A stretch of DNA of 64,000 nt from Calendula officinalis (Eukaryota; Streptophyta; Magnoliopsida; Asterales; Asteraceae), in assembly GCA_963853835.1 (NCBI GenBank), contig OY970822.1:23655058-23719057 (forward strand), read 5' to 3'. The translations under genes and the position numbers were made by a program. The notes below the pieces were generated by a model that saw nothing but the letters and a program-made list of their open reading frames with translations, was not told the DNA's origin and did not search any database. Below, piece after piece: positions 33,723 to 47,153 of this stretch; position 1 is the first letter of the stretch; each line of letters begins with the position of its first letter.

Positions 33723-34404
33723 TTTATCAATAAATAAATAAAATTTAACAAATGCCATTACGAGAATTTTAGGTGCTAATTTGGGGGTGGCGATTGGATA
33801 ATGGACTAGGGCTTATTATTTTGGGGGCTGTTGGGCTGAAACGCCTAATTTATTTAAGAGCATTAGTATTTCCTTATTTTTTAATCCTAATCCTATCCAT
33901 ATGAGATAGGAGTAGAGAAAAGTTTAGAAGTGGATTACACCTTTGCGTGTGTTTTGCTTTCGATCCAACTTTTCTGAGATTTTGATGTGCGCTGGTTCAT
34001 GCGATGTCTTTCGATCGGTTTCTCTGATTGGTTTTGGTTGATCGTTTGTCGGCAATGCTTCGATCGTTGTCTTGGGAGACGATGGTTTCTGCCCTAACTC
34101 AAAGTGACCGACAGTAACTCCAGTTCTTGGATTGCTGTTGTTGCTTATTCCTCTGATTCTTGGACGTGCTACGCTGATTGTATTCTCCGTTGAGGTATGT
34201 CCCTCTTTCTATTGGTGGGTGGTAGATCCATAAATTTGTGGTTGATTAGCCACCATGGGTAACCCTTGACTAAAATACTATCAAACCCAAATGAGATTGT
34301 TCTTCCTGATTATTCAATCATTTTGGTAGATGGTGATATAGGCTTTTATTAACAAGGCTCTGACACCATTTGTTTCTCAACTGTTCCGGCTCTGAACCTT
34401 TATT
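33723..34404. other. Non-coding stretch before the LINE remnant
   Basis: Mixed sequence with CGATC-rich words around 33960-34100. No reading frame or element ends recognised; part of it may belong to the LINE. Confidence 0.35.
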
Positions 34405-34786
34405 TCAGGATCTTTGTAATTGGTGATGGGTCGAGTTTGCGCACTGTCTCGGACCTGTTCATTGGGTTGAAGGGGTTAATTTGAGGGCTGCAGTGAAGAA
34501 GGGGCTGCTCAGCGTTTTATACATCTATTTCTGGATTATATGGAGACATCGGAATGGCAAAGTGTTTAATTCTCAGGAAGATTATTCTAAATGTATCAAG
34601 GCAGGATATCTTCAGACGATCTCTTATTTTTGGATTAAGAATATGGCCCCTTCTTGTAATTTAGCTAATAGTTGGGCCGAATGGTGCTCTAACCCTATGT
34701 CGTGCTTTCAATTCCCTGTTTTGCTTGTTGTCTAGCGTCTTGCTAGTTTGTTTTTTTCTAATGAAATGCCTGCCGTTAAAAAAAAA
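34405..34786 (+). pseudogene. 5'-truncated LINE, C-terminal RT-linked region with poly(A)
   Basis: The frame at 34481-34735 reads LYIYFWIIWRHRNGKVFNSQ and ends shortly after WAEWCSN. The W-IW--RN--VF pattern is the conserved C-terminal segment after reverse transcriptase in plant L1-type LINEs. The same frame continues upstream (WVEFAHCLGPVHWVEG) to a stop near 34418. A short 3' region ends in a poly(A) run at 34778-34786. The RT core is absent, as in a 5'-truncated insertion. Confidence 0.7.
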
Positions 34787-36304
34787 TGAAATTGACAAGT
34801 TTTAAATCAAAGCCTAAATGATTTTATTCATATTTGATTGGAATTCGATTCATCATCCGCTATTTGAAATGATTACATTTGATACATATATATATATACA
34901 CTATACGAAAAGGTATGAACAAAAAATCACAACTAAAGGTTGTGGTGGTATACCCCAAGTTGGTTCATGAGCAAATATCTACTACTAGACACTTGAAGGA
35001 ATTAAAAACATGATCTAAGTAACCTATATATTATACTTCATTATGAGCTAAACCATAACTTTACAAGGCAACTAAATTCCTAATAACAATTAATAACATG
35101 CATTATTCAAATATATTATCATATTAAAGCAATAATAATTAACTAATCATGCAATTAAATATAAACATGCTAAATTCATATAAAAATTGTACAATGTAAA
35201 CATACAATGCAAAAGAAGGATATGGATGTACCAACACCTCGACGATGATAACAAATCAACTGGACGGCCCAATGTTAGCACCAAGAGTCGAGAACAACGA
35301 TAAACGCGAAAACTAATTTAATTTAGAAGGATGGAAATATTCATCACTTCTTTGACCTCTTTATTCTCTTTATTCTGTCATGGGAGTGGAGTAGCATTGC
35401 GTGAGATATCTAAGATTGATCAAAATGAGCTCAAAAGCTCATTTTTACTAAGTACATGCAATAAATCCCTGAAATTACCAAATAAATAAATATGAATGAT
35501 TTGCGCCTAATTTGGTTATATTTCTACCCCAAAACTTGCGATATAGTCTAATAAAAGATATGAAAATTATGTATAAATTAGACTATATCACTGACCTTGA
35601 TTATTATCTGTATGTATGTTGCATGAATATGTAGCATTTGACAAGGGCTTCTTAACGATACACCATGTGTTGAAAGTTGACTTGTGGTGAATGACATATT
35701 GAGCTAAAAAATGGGGTGTTTGATCGATCGTGGAACTAAAGAGGCAAATCTTGGGCGAAAACAGGTCACATCCGGATTCAAGAGCCCGCACAACCTACAG
35801 ACACAAATGCAGCTTGGAAAAAGGACCCGGTCCTTAATCACTTTAATTAATGTTTTCATTTTGAGGCAAGTCAAAACGCTCAGGGAGTATGCATCTTTAG
35901 GTTGTTGTACATTGGGAAATAGACACATAAGCTGTTTTAATTGTTGCTCGGAAACTATTTTAAGGGAATTGTATTCACATAAGCCACAAACTTTTTGTTT
36001 CTTTTATAAACGTGATTTACTGTTGAGACAAACAAATTAATTTTAATTTGAATGATGAAATATTTTTTGTACATGCACGTATCTCATCAATCGAATGGAT
36101 CCTGATCCAGATGTGACGCGGTCCATTTAGTTGACAACTTGTGAGATAAAAAAACAAATGATCCATCAATTAGGCTATATATCATATTGATCTGATCTGG
36201 CGGATGTAGTCTCTTTTAGGCGGTTTTTGGAGCTTATCTGAGGTGGTCAGAGATATATTATCACATGATTTTATATTGATTATATAATTTGGAGATTGAT
36301 TTAT
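34787..36304. other. Intergenic DNA with a segment duplicated near 61805-62050
   Basis: No gene recognised. About 35625-35895 matches 61805-62050 in the same orientation; the shared phrase 'aagcaaatcttggg' is at 61909 and, as 'aggcaaatcttggg', at 35740, and 'aagagcccgca' occurs in both. Open frames over this stretch are not conserved between copies, so I do not call a gene. Confidence 0.5.
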
Positions 36305-36309
36305 GTTAT

Positions 36310-36927
36310 TGTTAGGACAAAATCACAGATCAACTTGATACTGATGCTGCAGTTAGTACTGATTATACTTAATACTGATGGGGCAGAAACTTATTACTGA
36401 TGAAGTTGATACTGGTGAAAGACTATAACTTAGTTACTACTGATCAAGGCTTATTGAAGATACTACTGATCAATAGTAGTTACTCCTGACGATGGATCTG
36501 GACTTACTACTGGTCACCAAAGTTACTACTGACGTTACTTATTTACTACTGGTGATTATTGAATACTACTGATGAGCGTATATGGAACATATCTAGTCCG
36601 AGATCTTCGTAGAGATAGTTATAGCATGTAAATCAATGTATATCTTTATATTTCGAATGTAAATCAAGTCCTAGAATAACTAGGGTAAATAGTTTAGCTT
36701 CAAGGACTATTATAAATAGTTCCTTACGAATTGTAAACGTACATGTGTATTGTTAACTAGATAATATACATTGAAGCTTTTTGTGAAACTGTGTTCTTAA
36801 TATTTTCGTTTATTATTTACAGTTCATTGTTCTTAATATATTGATATAGTGTTGATCCGCTGCAACTTCTATAATCAATTAGATCTAAGGTGTTTATTAA
36901 CTTCTTCATAGTTAATCGATCCTGACA
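36310..36927 (+). repeat. 5' LTR of copia element 2
   Basis: 618 bp, TGTTAGGACA...CCTGACA, with the same motif cluster and TATA box as element 1. The primer site TGGTATCAGAGC follows from 36930. Confidence 0.93.
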
Positions 36928-37015
36928 AGTGGTATCAGAGCATATTGGTTCTAGATCTACTATTTGTTAAGAACAACAAAAAGTTTTAATCTTTAAAACA
37001 CACACATTATTAATC

Positions 37016-39643
37016 ATGACTGATAATAATGAAAGCACTCAGGCCAACAAAATCCCTATACTCACTCCCAATAACTTTGGGATATGGAAGAATCGTATTA
37101 AGCAATACATGCTTATTACAGATTATTCCATGTGGGAAGTTGTCCTTGAAGGAAACAAAACTTGTCCTGGTCAAGCAAGCAGCTCTGCAACTGAAGCAGA
37201 CAAACTTAAATGTGAGAAGGAGAAGAAAGACAAAGGAATCGAACTTAAAACTCTAAGCACTCTCCTACTGGCCATTCCTAACGACTATCAACATCTCTTC
37301 GTTGAGTATGATGATGCAAAGGTGCTTTGGGAAGCACTGGAGAAGAGATTCGTTGGGACCAAGAGCACCAAGAGAAACATGAAGTCTGTTCTCAAACAAG
37401 ACTTTGGAAACTTCAATGGAAAGCCCAATGAAACACTCACTCAAGTGTTTGACAGATTTAACAAGCTAATTGGTGAACTTAACCAAGTTGGGGTTAAGAT
37501 GGATCAAGAAGATGTCAACATGAAGTTCCTAAGATCTCTTAGTGAAGAATGGGCCATGTATACAGTGGTATATAGACAGAGAGATGCACTAGAAGAAAAG
37601 GAGTTGGATGAACTCTACAATGATCTCAGAGTATTTGAAACTGAGGTAAATCAAAAGAACCCTTCTATTTCTTCTAATAATGCTGCATTTGTCTCTAGTA
37701 CAGGTCTAGGTCAAGAAACTTCCATAGGAAAGGCTGCAGATTCTGAGGATGCTGCAAGAGAATCCTTTTTCACCAGTCATGTGCATACTGCACTGATTAG
37801 TGATGACTTGGAACAATTAAATCCAGATGATCTTGAGGAGATGGATCTTAAATGGCAGATGGCTATGCTGAGCCTAAGAACCAAAAGGTTCTTAAAGAGG
37901 ACTGGCAGGACAAGTCTTAACTTCAACAAAGGTGACAAAGCTGGATTTGACAAAACTAAAGTCAAATGTTACAACTGTAACAACCTTGGTCACTTTGCAA
38001 AAGAATGTCCTCAGCCAGACAAAAGATCAAAATCAACTGCTCTTGTTTCACAACAAGGACAAGGATATGACTGGAGCTTCCAAGCAGAAGAGCATGCTCA
38101 AAATCAAGCTCTCATGGCCTTTACTGACAGCAAATCTGAGGTAAAACCTAAACCTTGTACTTCTGAATGTATTAAGATTGTTAAAAATTTAGAAAAAGAA
38201 AACACTAAATTAACTGAAGATTTAGCAAAAGCAGTAAGAAGAAATCATGAATTTGATGGTGTGATTACTGATCAAGAACATCAGATAAAGGTGTACCAGA
38301 TGATAGATCAACGGATAAAGGAAGAATTACTTCAAGCTGTAGATGAGAAAGAATTTTATGAATTAAAAAATAAAGAATTAACAAGTAAATTAGAAGAATA
38401 TCAACTTGAAATTGAACAGAATAAATTAACAATTAAAAAGTTTGAAAGAAGTACAAAAATTCTTGATGAACTAACTAACAATCAAACTACAGAAAAGGTT
38501 GTACATGGGGTGGGATATCATGCTGTACCACCTCCATATAAATTCATTCCTCCACTTAAAAACAGTTCAGAAAGAATCATTAATGAATTAAAAACTGAAA
38601 ATCAAACCGAATCACATAATGAAACATCTGAATCAAATGACTCTTCTGATGATGATCAATCAATTGAATTTACAATCTCTCAAACTGAATCTCCAAAATC
38701 AATTGATACAAGTTTTCACACAGCACAAAGTCCAAATGAATCTCCTAAATATGATGCAGAAAATGTACCAAAAATTCTAAAAAGGGGAAATCAAAGAAAT
38801 AGGAATCAACTCTTAGAACAAAGAAAAATCATAAAGGCTCAAGATAATAAATTAAAATGTGTTATTTGCAACAAAGTAAATCATTTAGCAAAGGATTGTC
38901 ACTTCAATCCAATAAACTGCAAAAAGTTAAAAGAATTTAAAATCTTTAAAGAAAAAGCAAAAACACATAAGTTAAAAGATACTACTGGTCCTTCAGTAGT
39001 AAATAAAACAAAAACTCCAATTGCTGAAACACCAAGATTTGGAAGAAGTGCACCAAGGTTTGTGCATAACAGAAGAGTTGGAAGCCCAAAGAACAGCAAT
39101 TACTTCAAGAACAATGGAAAATCCAATCAAAATAAACAATATTTTAAGTTTTCCAACACCAGTAAAAACTTTAACAATTTTACTACTGGTGTTAACCCTA
39201 ATTATAATGCTGTATGGTATCAGTACAAAAACACTACTGGTAAAAACCCTAATTACAAAAATACTACTGCTCATAAACCAACTTTCAAATATACTACTGG
39301 TGTCAACCCTAAAAACACTACTGGTCATTCTAAACATGGTAAGTACCCAAATACTACTGGTCCATCAGTAGTAAAGTATTCAAAAGCTAAAAATCATGGG
39401 TATAAACCAAGATCAGTAGAAAATTCAAACACCAGTAACATTTTTAAAAGGGCAGTAGTAAAACTAAACACCAGTAATAAACAGGTATGGGCACCAAAAA
39501 TGTTTAAAGTTAAATCCCAAAGGCTTATTTCTCAAAGGATGAACCCAAGACATACAAAGCTTGGGTTCCCAAACTTAACTGATCCTTTACTCACTTGTGC
39601 AGAGCATTCAGATCCCAGAAGAAGGAAGAACATGGCATATTGA
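37016..39643 (+). CDS. gag: gag of copia element 2, nearly complete
   Basis: The best gag in the window. Copia gag (UBN2-like) region about residues 60-200 (LSTLLLAIPNDYQHLF...KVLWEALEKRF); CCHC knuckle CYNCNNLGHFAKEC at about 318-331; Glu/Lys-rich coiled-coil-like stretch about 370-480; second knuckle CVICNKVNHLAKDC at about 615-628; then Asn/Thr/Gly repeats (NTTGKNPNY type) coded by ACTACTGGT words. One C is missing near 39517 compared with elements 1 and 3, so the last codons shift and the frame runs past the normal gag end to 39643. Gag forms the particle and binds the RNA; the second knuckle after a long spacer is notable. Confidence 0.88.
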   Translation: MTDNNESTQANKIPILTPNNFGIWKNRIKQYMLITDYSMWEVVLEGNKTCPGQASSSATEADKLKCEKEKKDKGIELKTLSTLLLAIPNDYQHLFVEYDDAKVLWEALEKRFVGTKSTKRNMKSVLKQDFGNFNGKPNETLTQVFDRFNKLIGELNQVGVKMDQEDVNMKFLRSLSEEWAMYTVVYRQRDALEEKELDELYNDLRVFETEVNQKNPSISSNNAAFVSSTGLGQETSIGKAADSEDAARESFFTSHVHTALISDDLEQLNPDDLEEMDLKWQMAMLSLRTKRFLKRTGRTSLNFNKGDKAGFDKTKVKCYNCNNLGHFAKECPQPDKRSKSTALVSQQGQGYDWSFQAEEHAQNQALMAFTDSKSEVKPKPCTSECIKIVKNLEKENTKLTEDLAKAVRRNHEFDGVITDQEHQIKVYQMIDQRIKEELLQAVDEKEFYELKNKELTSKLEEYQLEIEQNKLTIKKFERSTKILDELTNNQTTEKVVHGVGYHAVPPPYKFIPPLKNSSERIINELKTENQTESHNETSESNDSSDDDQSIEFTISQTESPKSIDTSFHTAQSPNESPKYDAENVPKILKRGNQRNRNQLLEQRKIIKAQDNKLKCVICNKVNHLAKDCHFNPINCKKLKEFKIFKEKAKTHKLKDTTGPSVVNKTKTPIAETPRFGRSAPRFVHNRRVGSPKNSNYFKNNGKSNQNKQYFKFSNTSKNFNNFTTGVNPNYNAVWYQYKNTTGKNPNYKNTTAHKPTFKYTTGVNPKNTTGHSKHGKYPNTTGPSVVKYSKAKNHGYKPRSVENSNTSNIFKRAVVKLNTSNKQVWAPKMFKVKSQRLISQRMNPRHTKLGFPNLTDPLLTCAEHSDPRRRKNMAY

Positions 39644-42600
39644 TAGTGGATACTCAAGGCACATGACTGGAAATCTGCAAATTCTTAAAGATTTCAAGCT
39701 ATTTGATGGATGATATGTGGCCTTTGGTGAGAACCCAAAGGGAGGTAAGATTATAGGTAAAGGTACTGTTACTAATGGCAAAATTACCTTTGATGATGTA
39801 TTTTATGTAGCTGAACTAAAATACAATCTAGTCAGTGTGTCTCAAGTGTGTGATAAAAAGAACAAAATTCTTTTCACAGATATTGAGTGCATCATTCTTT
39901 CTCCTGACTTTATTTTAGATGAAAAATATGTTGTTTTAAGAACTCCAAGGAGAAACAATGTGTATTGCCTGGATATAGGGGGAGAACTCATTTCTTCAAA
40001 TGAGGTCAACTGTTTTATATCCAAGGTAAACACCACTGAATCAGAACTATGGCATAGAAGGATGTGTCACACTAATTTCAAAAACATGAACAATTTAGTA
40101 AAAAGAAATCTGGTCATTGGACTACCTCAAAAACAATTCATGTGTGATCATCATTGTGTTGCATGCCTAAAAGGTAAACAACACAAGAATTCTCATAAGT
40201 CCAAAATTGTTAACTCTATTTCTGTTCCTTTACAGCTCTTACATATGGACCTTTTTGGACCTACAAATGTAATGAGTATTGAAAGAAACAATATTGTCTT
40301 GTTATTACTGATGACTTTTCCAGATATACATGGGTTTTCTTTCTCAGGACAAAGGATGAAACAAGTGAACTCATCAAGAACTTAATTGTTAAACTGGAGA
40401 ACACATATGATCAAAAAGTTAAAGCCATAAGATGTGATAATGGCACAGAATTTAAAAATGCTAACTTAATTAACTTTTGTGATCTTAAAGGTATTGACAG
40501 GCAATACAGCTCACCTAGAACTCCTCAACAAAATGGTGTAGCTGAAAGAAGAAATAGAACCATCATTGAAGCAGCAAGATCAATGCTAGCAGACTCAAAA
40601 TTACCAATTACTTTTTGGGCAGAAGCTGTTAATACTGCCTGTTATGTTCAAAACAGAGTATTAATAGTGAAGCCACACTATAAAACACCATATGAACTTT
40701 TTAATAAAAGAAAACATTCTATAAGTTTTTTAAAATCATTTGGGTGTCCTTGTACTATTCTGATTACAAGAGAACAAATTGGTAAGTTTGACTGCAAAGC
40801 TGATGATGGAATCTTTGTGGGATACTCTACTCAAAGCAAATCATACAGAGTATTCAACAAAAGACTAAGGATAATTGAAGAAAGCATTAATGTATCCTTT
40901 AATGAAAATGTCTCTAATGAACAAGGAAATGGTCCAGATTGGCTATTTAACATAGACAGTCTAACCAAATCCTTTAATTCTAACTTGGATTCTAATGCAG
41001 GAAATTCAAATTGTCACACTCAAAAGGAAGCTACATCATCTGTTAATACTGGTCAAGAGGAGATGAGATACATAGTAGTTAATACTGCTCCAATAGTTAA
41101 CACTGAGGACAGTAATAACTCAAATTCTGGAACCAGTAGTAACTCTGAGAATGAGGACAGTAGTAATTCAAATACTACTGATACCAGTAATAGTACTCAA
41201 AATACTACTGGTCCTAACAATAGCCTAGATTCTCAAGATACTACTGATACCAGTAACAACAACAATACTACTATCTCAATGAAGACAATAGCAGTAGTAT
41301 CTCTGACCAAGATGATGATGAACCAAACATCAATGACAATGAAGGATCACTAGAGGAACAACTGCCTGAGACAAATGAGTCCAATCTTGAAAATCAACTA
41401 GTAGTTGATAAAGCTACAACCACAAGGACTCAGAAGAACCATCCATTAGACCTTGTTCTAAGTGATGTTAACTCACCACTGCAAACAAGAAGCAAATTAA
41501 ACAAAAGCTTAACTGCAAACATGTGTAACATAAGTTTAATTGCTAATGAATGTATGTTTGAATGCTTTTTGTCTCAGGATGAACCAAAGAAGATCCAACA
41601 AGCAATGAAGGACTCAAACTGGATTGAGGCAATGCAAGAAGAACTCCTTCAATTCAAGTTACAAGCTGTTTGGACACTTGTACCTCTACCCAAAGGAAAA
41701 AGAGCCATTGGAACAAGGTGGATCTTTAGAAACAAGAAAGATGAAAGAGGTATAGTGATCAAGAACAAAGCCAGACTTGTAGCCCAAGGATACACTCAAG
41801 AAGAAGGAATATACTATGATGAAGTATATGCTCCTGTTGCTAGAATTGAAGCTATAAGAATATTTCTAGCATATGCTTCATTCAAGAAGTTCAAAGTCTA
41901 TCAAATGGATGTGAAGAGTGCATTCCTATATGGGAAGATTGAAGAAGAGGTCTATGTGTGCCAACCTCCAGGCTTTGAAGATCCAAAACATGGTGATTAT
42001 GTGTTCAAACTGGATAAAGCTCTATATGGCCTACATCAGGCACCAAGAGCATGGTATGATACATTATCATCATATCTATTGAAGAATAATTTTAAAAGAT
42101 GAGCCATTGACAAAACTTTGTTTACAAAGAAAGTCAAAGATGATATACTACTGGTACAAATCTATGTAGATGATATCATCTTTGGTTCAACAAATGATGA
42201 ATTATGCAAAGAATTTGAAGAACTGATGCAGATTAAATTCAAGATGAGCTCTATGGGTCCAATGAACTTCTTCCTTGGACTCCAAGTCAGTCAAAGAACA
42301 GATGGTATTTTGATAAATCAATCAAAATATGTCAAAGACATCTTGGAAAAGTTTGATTTGAAAGACTGCAAAAGTGCAAGTACTCCAATGGAAACACACA
42401 AACACCTACATCCTGATGTTGAGGGGGAGGATGTAGATGAACACTTATATAGATCAATGATAGGATCTTTGATGTACTTAACTGCATCAAGACCTGACAT
42501 TATGTATAGTGTTTGTGTGTGTGCAAGATATCAAGCAAGACCTAAAGAACTACACTTGCAAGCTGTCAAAAGAATATTCAGATACTTGAAAGGCAAACCA

Positions 42601-43107
42601 TCACTAGGTCTATGGTATCCACATGATTCACCCTTTGAACTCATAGCCTACACAGATAGTGACTATGGAGGTGAATGTCAAGATAGAAAGTCCACTACTG
42701 GTGGATGTCAATTCTTTGGATCAAGACTGGTGTCATGGCAATGTAAGAAGCAAACAAATGTATCAACATCAAGTGCTGAAGCAGAATATGTAGCTGCATC
42801 TGCTTGTTGTGCTCAAGTACTATGGATTCAAAACCAGCTTCTAGACTTTGGTATCTCTATCCTTAAAACTCCTATTTTTATTGATAATCAAAGTTCTATT
42901 AGTATTGTGAACAATCCGGTAAAACACTCTAAAACTAAACACATTGAAATAAGATTTCATTTTATAAGAGATTGCAATGAAGAGAAATTAATCAAAGTAG
43001 TTAAAATCCATACTGATGATCAATTAGCAGATCTTTTTACAAAAGCATTTGATGTAGGAAGATTCAACTTCTTGGTTAGCAGTATTGGAATGATTTTGAT
43101 AAATTAA
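39593..43107 (+). pseudogene. pol: pol of copia element 2 (broken)
   Basis: Same domains as element 1, but with a TGA at about 39711, a one-base deletion near 40280 (before the integrase core), a one-base deletion near 41272 (in the linker) and a TGA at 42100-42102 in the RT region. Open pieces are 39717-40385, 40583-41353, 41521-42102 and 42118-43107. YVDDIIFG and the RNase H motifs survive in the last piece. It could not yield a full polyprotein. Confidence 0.9.
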
Positions 43108-43500
43108 AATCTCACTTAAAGACATGTGTAAAGTTTTTGTTGTAAAAAGTTATTTATTTGCTTAAGTGTTTTTACTACTGGTAGATCTGTATTACTGGTT
43201 GTAGGCATGTGCACAAAATACTACTGGTGGTTCATTACTACTGGTGTGTATTAGGTTTACATAAATACTACTGGTAAGTCAGTACTACTGGTATTGACAT
43301 ATACTACTGGTCTTGTGTTGGTAGTTACTACTGATGTCTTTCGTTACTACTGATGTCAAAATCTTTAGTCACTACTGATGTTAGTAATTACTACTGACAT
43401 TTCATTACTGGTATTTCATTTACTACTGGTCTTTCAGAATCACAATTACCAAACTAACCCCCATGAAAATAACCGTTATGTTATGATTCGAAGGGCAATT

Positions 43501-43664
43501 TAGTCGTTTTGCAGGATAAATCAAAGGGTATAAAAGGCGGCAGTCGATTAGTTTAACATTATCTTCACTTCGATTTGCTAAATCCTCTCGATAAACCCTA
43601 ATTTACGATCAAAAACCCTTCTTCAGTAACAAAAGTCATACATCTTCTTCAAAATCAAACAACA
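43501..43664 (+). promoter_or_regulatory. Candidate internal promoter / splice acceptor for ORF3 (element 2)
   Basis: TATAAAAG at 43529-43536, a preceding CGTTTTGCAG, and a leader with ATAAACCCTAA before the ATG at 43665, matching the layout in elements 1 and 3. Confidence 0.4.
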
Positions 43665-46600
43665 ATGGCAACTCTACAATCTCTGCATGTGCAAACCGAT
43701 CTTAAATATTCAGAATTTCATAATATGTGTGCATTCCTAAAGAATCCCGACGGAACAAAAGATTTTCGTCCAATCGTAAAATTTTTGAGAAATTCTTACA
43801 TACAGTTTGCTTTAACTGTTAAACCAAAAGCATATCAACAGCACTTGGTTGATTTCTGGACCAATGCTGAAAGAACAGAAGGAACAACCACATCGATGAT
43901 CAAATCAAAAGTAGATGGAAAGCATATAACAGTAACTGAACAATCAATCAGACACCATCTACAACTACATGATGATTCAGGTATGTTTACACTTCCTAAG
44001 GAATTCATTGCTGAAATTTTAAATAAAATGGGATATGAGGGAAGACTTAACATAGTAACTTTCCAAAAAGGTCTTTTCTGTCCCCACAATGGAAATTTCT
44101 TGTACATACTATTCAGCATTGTATTTCTCCAAAATGAAGTACTTGGAATGAGTTTAATAAGGCAATAGCCTCTGCTGTTGTCTGTTTATGCACAGACCAA
44201 GTATTTAATTTTTCATATATGATTTTTGAAGGTATGTTGGGAAATCTTAGTTCTTCAAAATTTTTAATGTATCCCAGATTTCTCCAACATATCATAAACA
44301 TTGAATTGCAAAACTTGTCAACTCCCAAAAACATTTTCATCATTCCAGAGTTGAACAAGAAAGTTTTCTCTAATATGAGAAAACAATTTAAATTTTCGGG
44401 CAAGGAAACCCCTCTGTTTCCTAATATGATCAAAGATCAAACACTTACTGGAGAGGGTTCAATCATAGATACAACCCAAATTGAACCTCAACCCACTCCA
44501 TCACCCCCAAATACAGCCCAAACACCACCCCAAATAGTCACTCAATCACCCACTAACATAGAAGTCCTGAATGTGTCCCAGGAACTTGATATAAATCTGC
44601 AGAGTGCTACTCTTCACTCTGTGGAAGACCTACCAAACAAAACCCAAAATATTTCCACTACTTATAAAAGAAAGAAATCTTCTTTAAAGGACACCAGGGG
44701 ACAAATCGAGTCACACCCCAGACTCAAAGAGTTGTCCTCCAAGGAGGAGAGATGACATGAGGCGAGGGCTTTCACTACTGATGCCCCAAAGGTTGGTGCA
44801 CAGGACAGTGAAAACATCTCTAAGACCCAGACCTCGGCAACTTTAAGTGATGACTCTTTTGAGGAATTACTTAAAGGACCCCGGTGCCAAGAAACCACAA
44901 GGGGGGCATCTCTGCTTCTTCTAGGAAGAAGAGGATGTCTAAAAGACCCAATGAATCACCAAGAAGTGATGAGGGCAGATCTGTGGAATTGATGGATAGG
45001 ATGGAAAACCTTAAAGCCAATGTACCTGTTAGTGAGCCCGATTATCTTGCTAGATGGAGTGAGGGCAGTATTAAAACAAAACAATTGACGGATAAAGTGG
45101 ATTCTCTTGAATCCACTGTACAAGATTGTCTCAAATATCTTACAAATCAGGGAAAAACCATTGCAGTAATGAAAAGACATGTCAATACCATCAACAAAAG
45201 AATGAGGTTATATGAACACAGGCTTCATCAACAAAATAAAATTATCAGAAGATTGAAAAAGAAGGTTGATGATAGTGAGGCTCCTCCAGTTGAGCTCACT
45301 AAGGGGGAGAAGGACAACATTCAAACCATGATTGATGAATCAATTGCAGCAGCAGCAGCATCCTCTCTCTTAAATTTAAAAGAAACAACAGTTGATGAAG
45401 GCCCAGAAATGATGGTTACTGATGATGAACCTATTACTACTGCTCCCATGGAAGAACAAGCTGAAAAAGAAATACCAGTAGTAACCCCTACTACTGATAT
45501 CATAGCAGTAGTAAGTCAGGAAGAGGGAATAATAGCACCAAATACTAGTGATGCCCTATCAGTAGTAACTTCTGAAGTCACACCAGTAGTAACTACTCTG
45601 GTTACTACTGAAGAGGAAGAATTACAACTACCAGAGCTGATTGAAAGAGAAAGACATGTCATCATCTCTAAACCACCAACACCTGATCAACCACTTATCA
45701 TACCTGACATTGATGATAATGTGAACTGGTTTGAGGTAGATGAATGTACACTTCCTCCACACCCAAAAATATTACCAGAAGAAGACTTGAAACTGTTTTA
45801 TCCAAAATTACTACTTCCTGGTATTCCAGACATGAAATACACTCCACCTCCATCTGTTCTGCCTGCCTGTGTTGGAAAGGGCAAAGAAGTTTATGATGAT
45901 GATTACCCAAACAGAGTATTAGGTCACCACATGGTGAACAAAATCAATCATGTCAGATCAGAAAAGCAATCAAGATGGAGAATAAAACATAGAAAATTCT
46001 TGGAGAATGTGGCTATGTATCAAGCTATTGAGGAAAGGAAAAAGAAAGCTGAAAAGGAAAGATCAAAAGTTCAACAACCTCAACAAGCTGAAATACCTGT
46101 TCAAATCAAAGATGCTCAGATAGAAGCTCAAATGGAAGAATTCAAGAGACTTAGAAAAGTTGAAGAAGAACATATTCAATGTCTTGAATATCTGGTCTCT
46201 GAATGCAAGAAAACTAAAAGTGAGCTAACGGATGATGTGTTTGAGCAGAAAGCCAATATGATTGAATATTTGAAATCAAAAGGGCACAATGCAAAGTCAT
46301 TTGGTAGAATGAAGATGATGACAATAATTGAAAAATATTGTGCTACAAAGAAGAAAGACCTGGCTGAACAAGAAGCAGAAGAAGAAAAGAAATCCAAAGT
46401 CTTAATTCCAATCAGTCCAAACTTAATCAAGAAGGATAGTATCTCAACTACTGGTGAGCCATCAACAAAGAAAAGAAAGATGGTCACTCAAGAAGAAAGT
46501 GCTCAAAAGAAGTAAAAAACAGAGCAAGTCATTCCTGTTCTTGAACTACCAGTTGCTTCCTTGCAGAACAATCCAATCATCAATTGGAGAGTTATGCCCA

Positions 46601-47121
46601 ACAATGTTATAGTAATTGTAAGGGAAGACAAGGTTATTCATAAATTTACTGGATGGTTACCTTTGATCATGTCCTGTTCAAGAAGTGATGTTATTAAACT
46701 ATTGATCATTGGTAAACCAAGGATGAGAAAGAAATCATGGAAAGAATCTGGAGCTGGATACCTAACTAGAATGATTGATGCTGCTTTCTATCCAGAAAAT
46801 TATCCAGAACAATTTGCAGATCAAGGAAATGTCTATGCTTGGAATGTGATTCCAACTGCCAACATGTACTTCTTTGAAAAATCTGGCAAAGTATGTGAAC
46901 TATATTTGTATGAAAAAGAATATCCTCATTCTGAGAAGACTATGTATCAGATATTCACAAACACAATGATGAAGCCATATGATGCTGTTATGTTCCAAAA
47001 CAAATTGAATTATTTCACAAAGAGGAACAGCAAATATATTATTAAACAAAGAAGACAACAAAATCAAAGAACCCTTGAGAAAAGAAGAAGGGAACAAGAA
47101 GAACAAGAGAAACTTAGTTGA
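43665..47121 (+). pseudogene. ORF3 of copia element 2 (broken)
   Basis: Compared with element 3 it has a two-base insertion near 44080, a TGA at about 44753, a lost G in a G-run near 44905 and a TAA at 46513-46515. Open pieces are 43665-44168, 44219-44755, 44884-46515 and 46561-47121. Its sequence otherwise follows element 3 to the same C-terminus (EQEEQEKLS). Confidence 0.88.
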
Positions 47122-47153
47122 TTGAAAGATAATCAATAAGTTTAGGGGGAGAT

